Positions 58,406 through 64,000 of a stretch of 64,000 nt of DNA are shown here, piece by piece. How positions within the stretch are numbered: the stretch's first letter is position 1; the number at the start of each line of letters is the position of its first letter. This DNA is from Pelobates cultripes (taxonomy: Eukaryota > Chordata > Amphibia > Anura > Pelobatidae). The DNA lies in the NCBI GenBank assembly GCA_933207985.1, contig OW240913.1:274528534-274592533 (forward strand), in the 5' to 3' direction. The position numbers and the translations under genes were made by a program. The notes under the pieces are model-generated. The model saw only the letters and a list, made by a program, of their open reading frames with translations. It did not search any database and was not told the DNA's origin.

Positions 58406-59092
58406 TCAAATATGACAGGCTAATAGTGTCATCACAGCAGTAGAGTGATTGGCTCCAATGATCTGAATGTAGTGTCAGGGACTGTCACGTTAGAGTGGGG
58501 CCTGGTTGCATTGGGCCTGTAACTTCTCCAACTGTTATGACGCTGTACGTCTGTAATGGTCAATGGGTAGTGAACAATCAAGATGCGTTATCCCAGAGAA
58601 CGACATGGTAGTGAGCATATTTCTTCCAGAAAGAGTAAAACAAAGGCAATAACAAATAAAGCATTAATAAAACGAGTATATACATAACACTCTGAGTAAG
58701 TAGAGTGAAACCATAGACCAAAGTAAGGGACACCACTTTTCCGGTGTACTACTTGTCAGTGGCCAAGGAGGGGTGAACAGAAGGGAGCTCCATCCGGTAC
58801 CCAATTAAGTTATGACATATTAGCAAATATTGCCATCTTATACGAAGAATAGCACGTGTCAACCCTATAGTAGAAGCATAGTATATTTATCTGGAATACT
58901 GAACATCTAACAATACTTCACATCTATGATAAGGCTGTGGGCATCGATAGCACCCAATTGCTAAGTAACCAACTATACCTAAAAATCCAGTAAAAGTTTC
59001 ATTCGTTTTTTTTTTTTTGTTCATAAATTTAAAAATGTTTTTTTTTTAATATATATATATGTATATATATGTGTGTGTGTGTGTGTGTGTGA
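58406..59092. other. Unassigned, ends in TA/TG microsatellite
   Basis: Possibly the upstream part of the minus-strand L1. Positions about 59048-59092 are an alternating (TA)n(TG)n array. Confidence 0.35.
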
Positions 59093-59179
59093 AAAAGGTC
59101 ATAGGCCTGAATTTGTGGGAGGAGTTTTCCCTATAAAAGCTCTACTCACCAGCTTACCTATGCTGGTTCCTGTTAGAGC
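59093..59179 (+). promoter_or_regulatory. Possible retroelement promoter left of the hAT
   Basis: GGGAGGAGTTTTCCCTATAAAAGC holds a TATA box (TATAAAA, 59132-59138). If the hAT and one copy of its 8-bp duplication are removed, this joins the sequence at 61417 on. So it may be the start of the retroelement that carries the gag-like frame at 63414. This is an inference from context. Confidence 0.3.
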
Positions 59180-59929
59180 CAGTGATGTATCTTGGTTTTG
59201 TGCTGCCCTAGGCGAGACTAAACTCAGACACCCCCAATATAAATTTGACCCACCCCTTCCTGTCAAGGCCAAACCCCTTTCTGTTTAAGAGCCACCCTTT
59301 CCTCTGTAAACCCCACCCTTCCTCTTTAGGCTCCACCCTTTCCTGTTAGAGCTTCACATCTTCCTTTCTGTATGTAAAAGTGAATGACGAAGGCCAATAT
59401 TTTGTTTTTTTTGTACCATTTCAAATGTTGCATCTATTATTTTAAGAGAATCTTTACATATAATAATATAAAGTGTAAATTCAACCACTTTACAAAGATC
59501 AGTCATCCAGGTCAACTATACTATATTGATCACAGACACTCAAGTTGTTTGAATTAGCATGTGGTCAGTCCACATGAGCAGTAACAGCACCAATGCTTCA
59601 ACAGCTGTTACTGGACATGCATACACAGTTTGTGTCATTCATACAAGACAATGCCACTGTACATATCAACACATCCAGTCCATTACACTACTTTAGCCAT
59701 AGCACAGACTTTCACACACCATTTACTTACATCAATCAATCAATCCATCCTGAAACTGACACGATGAGGTTTTTAATAACTTAGATAACTTTCATTAAAC
59801 ATATAAATATATTAAACTGAAATGCAACTTGTTGAATACAACAAATAAAACTGTAAACATTTCTGACTTAAATAAGTGCAAACTGTTGAATATTAGACTA
59901 TTAGATCTAAAGTGGCTTTCACCAAACTC

Positions 59930-60460
59930 TCTGTGAGGCAAAGCTGTTGATGAGCTCTTCATAGTCCAAAGATTTTGTCAGCTCGGATTCTATTGCCAAC
60001 ACTGCCAGGGGGTTCAATCTTTCCTCTCCCATTCTGGATCGCAATTAGTTCTTCACTCGCTTGAGTCGAAAAATAAATAAATGCTTTGCAATCCTCTCTC
60101 TCGTATCATTCGGGACATCGCCAGAACAGAGGTATCTTCTGTAGAAGAACTTATTAGGTATGAACGAAAGTGGAGGCACTCCTCAACAAAACACTCCTGT
60201 TCCAAGTCTTTGCTGTAAGAAGAACAAAGGTTATTTGCATGCTGTGAAACTGCTGATGGCTCAGTTTTTGATAGATCAGTAATGAATTTAAACTTTCCAT
60301 AGAAAGAGTCATATGCTGTTTTTCTTCTCATAAGTTCAGCAACTAAGTTGTCACAAATAACATAAAAGGTGTTAATGCAAAATTTTTCTTGGGCTTCCTC
60401 TGCTCGTGTCTTGCTGGAAGTTGCTAAACCTTTCCTTGCTTGTACACCTTTCCTCTTGCC
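59930..60460 (-). pseudogene. hAT transposase C-terminal fragment (ZMYM1-like)
   Basis: The minus-strand frame from about 60460 reads CINTFYVICDNLVAELMRRK, AYDSFYGKFKFITDL, LHFRSYL. After a frame change it reads FRLKRVKN-stop-LRSRMGEERLNPLAVLAIES and LTKSLDYEELINSFA. The last part is the hAT dimerisation region. The pattern resembles the transposase lineage related to ZMYM1. One stop (KN-stop-LRS) and at least one frameshift are seen; the DDE region and the N-terminal zinc finger are absent. Confidence 0.8.
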
Positions 60461-60495
60461 GTTGTGTAATTTACACAATCTGTATATGTATACGG

Positions 60496-60696
60496 ACTCA
60501 GTGTTAACGGTGACCGTGTGCAGCACCGCAGCTGGAGGAGATAAGGCTCACCCTAGCATTCCCGGCCCGTGACTCGACCTCCGTGTGACATCACGACGGC
60601 AACATGCGGACGCAAAAGGCCGGGGAGGTCGGGAGGAAGTCAGGAGGAGGAGCAAGAAAGTCTTTCAACTCCTTCACTATGAGGCGCCGGCAATGC
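60496..60696. repeat. ~200-bp direct repeat in hAT, copy A
   Basis: GC-rich unit with GACATCACGACGGCAAC and TATGAGGCGCCGGC, matching copy B at 61062-61252 with few differences. It is bracketed by two copies of a 26-bp string containing TTTACACAATCTGTATATG (60467-60492, 60697-60722). Confidence 0.9.
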
Positions 60697-61061
60697 TAAT
60701 TTACACAATCTGTATATGTATAAAAAAATATATAAAATTGTGTAATAGTGCCCCTCACCTCCCTCCAACAGCCCAGAAATTAGCACAAATACATTAAATA
60801 AAATGTCTGCCTGTATCATTATTGTAAAAATTAAAAAAAGAACAACTTCTGACAAATGTATTTTACAGATTATTTTTTTTTTTTTAAAAAACAATGTGCA
60901 GCTAGAGATAGCACAGTATTAACCCCTTCCTAATCCACCCAGCCCCCTTAACCCATAAAACAACTAAGTAATTTATTTTTAGTTAATTACTGTAATTTAA
61001 GTACTTACAGTTTTTGAAGACAGCAGGCTCAGGGATCAGTGCATTGGGGGCCAGGGCCTGG

Positions 61062-61252
61062 ACTCAGTGTTCACGGTGACCGTGTGCTGGAGGAGATAAG
61101 GCTCACCCTAGCATTCCCGGCCCGTGACTCCACCTCCATGTGACATCACGACGGCAACGTGCGGACGCAAAAGGCCGGGGAGGTCGGGAGGAAGTCAGGA
61201 GGAGGAGCAAGCAAGTCTTTCAACTCCTTCACTATGAGGCGCCGGCGATGCT
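61062..61252. repeat. ~190-bp direct repeat in hAT, copy B
   Basis: Same orientation as copy A, with a small deletion after GACCGTGTGC. It sits near the right end of the hAT and is followed by GCTCGCATAGTGAAGGATCG, so it is probably the original position. Confidence 0.9.
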
Positions 61253-61416
61253 GCTCGCATAGTGAAGGATCGGATCGGGACTCGGGGCAAAAAAAATATT
61301 TGGCATATTATTGTGTAACTATCACTAAGCAAACAAGGCATTTTGCCGCCCTAATGGCAAGTGCCACCCTAGGCAAATGTCTTGTTTGCCTCGTGATATA
61401 CACCCCTGGTTAGAGC

Positions 61417-63413
61417 GACGTTGCCACCACAACCAGCACTTCCAGTTTCAGCCTTCTCAGTTGTTCCAGCAGCCACGGACTCCACTGCAGCCTCTCCAAC
61501 CCGGCCTGCAGCACCCGAAGCCGGTTTGCAGCTTCAGTGAGGCCCCAATGGCCCACAGGGCCTTTGACCCAATCCTGACACCGGCTCCCGGCCGCTAGAC
61601 ACGGCATGCACACATATGCACACATTAGCTCCCTCTGTTTCGCATAATTCATGCCATTTGTCAAATTCTGTTAGTTTATATTCTGTTAGGTTAATTAATT
61701 CGTTAAAATTGGTCATTCATTTAAATCCTTTCGTGTAATAATTTTCGTTTATATCAATTAGTTTAAAATCCTTTTCGTTTAAAGCTACTCGATAATATAT
61801 ATATTTCGTTTTCGTCTCTTACACTCAGTGCATTCGGTCAAATTAAGCCGTACGGTTGCACACTCTATCATTCGTATGTTGGCTATATCAAATGCCCATT
61901 AAATCCTAGAATACTTAAAGGCTACCACTGTAATTTGTTTTTGCTAGTCGATTGGTAATTTTGCATAATGTCACGATTCATGTGGGGTAATTTGCAAATT
62001 AGTACAGTTAACTGTTCGGTCTAAGCAGTTCCTAGCTATAACTTAAATCTCACAGACACTTCAGTTTTGTTCCTGCACATATTTGTAGGTTAGTTCCCTA
62101 GATCTAACAAGCCCATTAACAAGCACATTACTTTCCTCACTATCCCCTGCTACACGGTTATTTAACTTGTGCACCAGCCTGCCCGGGTTACTAATATAAA
62201 CTCCACCTGCATGTTAAAATGTTGCTCGCTAATTGGCTGGACTCTGTCTCACGGGATACTATTTCAAATAAATCTGTCACAATTGCTATTTAGTACGGTT
62301 GTTAGATAACGTAAACACAATTATATACTAGTCTTTATATACGAATTTTCCTCTGCACGGTACTTATATTGTCCTTATATCACACGTGTATCTTAGGTGC
62401 CTATTTCTATGGTTAGCAAGTTCCTGGTAAAACCTGGACAGCGTTGTTCTTCCGGCCAATTTTGTTTCAGGTATTTCCATTTCCTTACGCTTATATTCAA
62501 TCATAACCAGTACATCAAGGCCTCGTACTGCCTTTTACGTTTACACGTTAAGGGGCTTGTCTTATTACATCCCACGTTCGGGAACCTCTATACGATATCT
62601 TACAAATCTTCTGTTGTACTATATGTTTCCAGCTTTGGCAAGCAATACCTTTGACAAACTTAAGACACATAGCGTTACTACAACACCTATCAGGTAAAAA
62701 ATTTATAATTTAGTTCCGTTATTACATTTATACATTACTACTTATTACACATATCCCCAATTTTTCAGGCGCACATAAGAGACTCCTATCCCATAAGAGT
62801 TCTCTCTCTTCAATTAAGGGTATGTTTATACATACATATATATACACTGGGATATAACCATTACTCCACTTATCATTAGTTAATAATTGATCCTTTTTTT
62901 AAATCGGCATCTCTAAACTTGCATAATCCCTCCAGCTTTCTTTTCTTAGGGTCTCTCTCATCCTGTTATTAGGTACGTACGTTTACGCTGCTTTTCCATA
63001 AGACAAGCCCCAGCCAGGGATAGAGAACTGGCTGCAAGGGACAGGAGCTGCCCCTAATACTTTTAAGTTCTAGTTCCCATGAGGCCTCCCCACCTCACAC
63101 GACCCCACGTTAGATTTTTTGCCTCATATCTCCTTCTACAGGGGTTGTTTTAGAATTTCACATGCCACGACCAAACTTTTTTCTTTATACTGTCACCGAG
63201 AGGCCAAGATCCGGCCACATCGTTCGGTGGCCACATTTCCCCACGTGCCAAATCATAGGTAGAGCTTCTCCATGCCACTTGGCAATTAGCAGGGATTCAC
63301 CAATCACGGGTAGTTAAGTTCTTCGCCACCGGCACTAGCCTAACAAGCCAGTTTTATATACACGGTATTTCACCACTGGCTCAAAGTTTTGTATTTACTA
63401 ATCTCTTCATAGG
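61417..63413 (+). other. Possible 5' region of a retroelement
   Basis: A stretch unlike the neighbouring intron: rich in ACG/CGT, with repeated TTCGTTT motifs (61740-61830), and no long frames. It leads to the gag-like frame at 63414. No LTR pair can be seen because the element runs off the window. Confidence 0.3.
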
Positions 63414-63987
63414 ATGTCGCAAGAATCACTCCATGAAGACAACTTGTCTCTCCAGGGCTCTCCCCCCGGGCCCAATACACCCATTAGACCTATGTCACCA
63501 GCTGTATCTCTCATAATCGCTACCCCTGGTTCTCTGGGATCTTGGACCTTTCTTAAATTGGCAGCAGAACTACGCCATAGGAATGTTCCTTTCCCGGCCA
63601 CAGCTAGGAAAGCAGAACTCTTTAAGTTGTTAACAGTCCAGTCCAACGATCCCTGGTCCGGCACAAGTTCTCAGGAGCCCAGTGTCAGCTGTTTGGGACA
63701 GTTTCAATACACTTTGTCATTCATCTTGTCAACCCTTCAGTCACTTAACGAGAGAATGACCAAGATAGAAATATAATCCCTACAGTTACCAGCACACCTC
63801 ACACTCCAGGCCCAGCGCCTGCACCTTCAAACACGCAAGTTAGGGAAATTACCATAATTCCCCCCACTTCACATGGCATCAACCCTGTAAATTCTATTCC
63901 AACTTCCAATAGGAAAGACATTCTGGATGGCAAGGATGGCAGTCTAGTCTCTCTCCTTATAGCTTCGCAGGATAAGAGAGAATTTTA
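63414..63987 (+). pseudogene. Retroelement ORF1/gag-like frame, shifted
   Basis: The first frame (MSQESLHEDNLSLQGSPPGP, then LKLAAELRHRNVPFPATARK, AELFKLL) runs to a stop at 63776. The helix-loop-helix look of the second string resembles a SAP-type motif. One base further a second frame gives TPGPAPAPSNT and NRKDILDGKDGSLVSLLIAS before a TAG near 63986. The string DILDGKD..LVSLLIAS resembles the ORF1 of DIRS/Ngaro-type elements of fish and frogs, from memory only. No enzyme domain lies in the window. Confidence 0.4.
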
Positions 63988-64000
63988 GTTTTGGTGATAT

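Larger units (their letters stand above)
59180..61408 (-). mobile_element. hAT transposon with 8-bp target duplication
   Basis: Ends CAGTGATGTATCTTGG and, inverted, CAGGGGTGTATATCACG. A further inverted pair is GCTGCCCTAGGCGAGAC / CCACCCTAGGCAAATG. The 8-bp duplication GTTAGAGC is perfect (59172-59179, 61409-61416). The 2,229-bp element keeps only the C-terminal part of its transposase and an internally duplicated GC-rich segment. Confidence 0.92.

Overview
This is vertebrate nuclear DNA, most likely from a frog or toad (anuran) with a large, repeat-rich genome. The only host gene recognised is the 3' part of PREP (prolyl endopeptidase, a cytosolic serine peptidase of the S9 family) on the + strand. 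Five exons (26819-26955, 38553-38647, 46425-46556, 49612-49768, 54249-54543) join without a break in frame. They encode the last 271 residues, including the full Ser/Asp/His triad. The first 26.8 kb is presumably a PREP intron, because no earlier exon was found there. The amphibian assignment rests on many MITEs ending in TTAAAGG(G/A) with TTAA target sites (the T2 group known from Xenopus), on CR1, L1/Tx1-like, Tc1 and hAT elements, and on a tRNA-type SINE. The species cannot be named from sequence alone.

Everything else is mobile or repetitive DNA. Left third (1-26 kb): T2-type MITEs, two large palindromic elements, a GC-rich modular repeat, a 5'-truncated L1/Tx1-like element (6.3-8.4 kb), a decayed full-length Tc1 element (9.2-10.7 kb) and a cluster of three MITEs (13.6-15.0 kb). 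Middle (26-45 kb): a CR1 LINE on the minus strand with an intact ORF1 and a broken ORF2, nested in one MITE that is itself nested in another; an ORF1-only L1 element with a perfect target duplication; a GC-rich repeat; and a Tc1 element with DD37E spacing. Right third (45-64 kb): the last PREP exons with MITEs, a SINE and a CR1 tail in the introns; a minus-strand L1 with a deleted reverse-transcriptase core; and a hAT element with an 8-bp target duplication. The hAT lies inside a possible LTR- or DIRS-type retroelement that runs off the right edge.

No new multi-gene system was seen. The most notable points are a near-identical inverted pair of about 550-bp MITEs around the terminal PREP exon, the triple nest at 29.7-35.1 kb, the ORF1-only (HAL1-like) L1, the decamer array inside CR1 ORF1, and repeated end-to-end MITE junctions that share one TTAA. 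No rRNA, tRNA gene or CRISPR array was seen.
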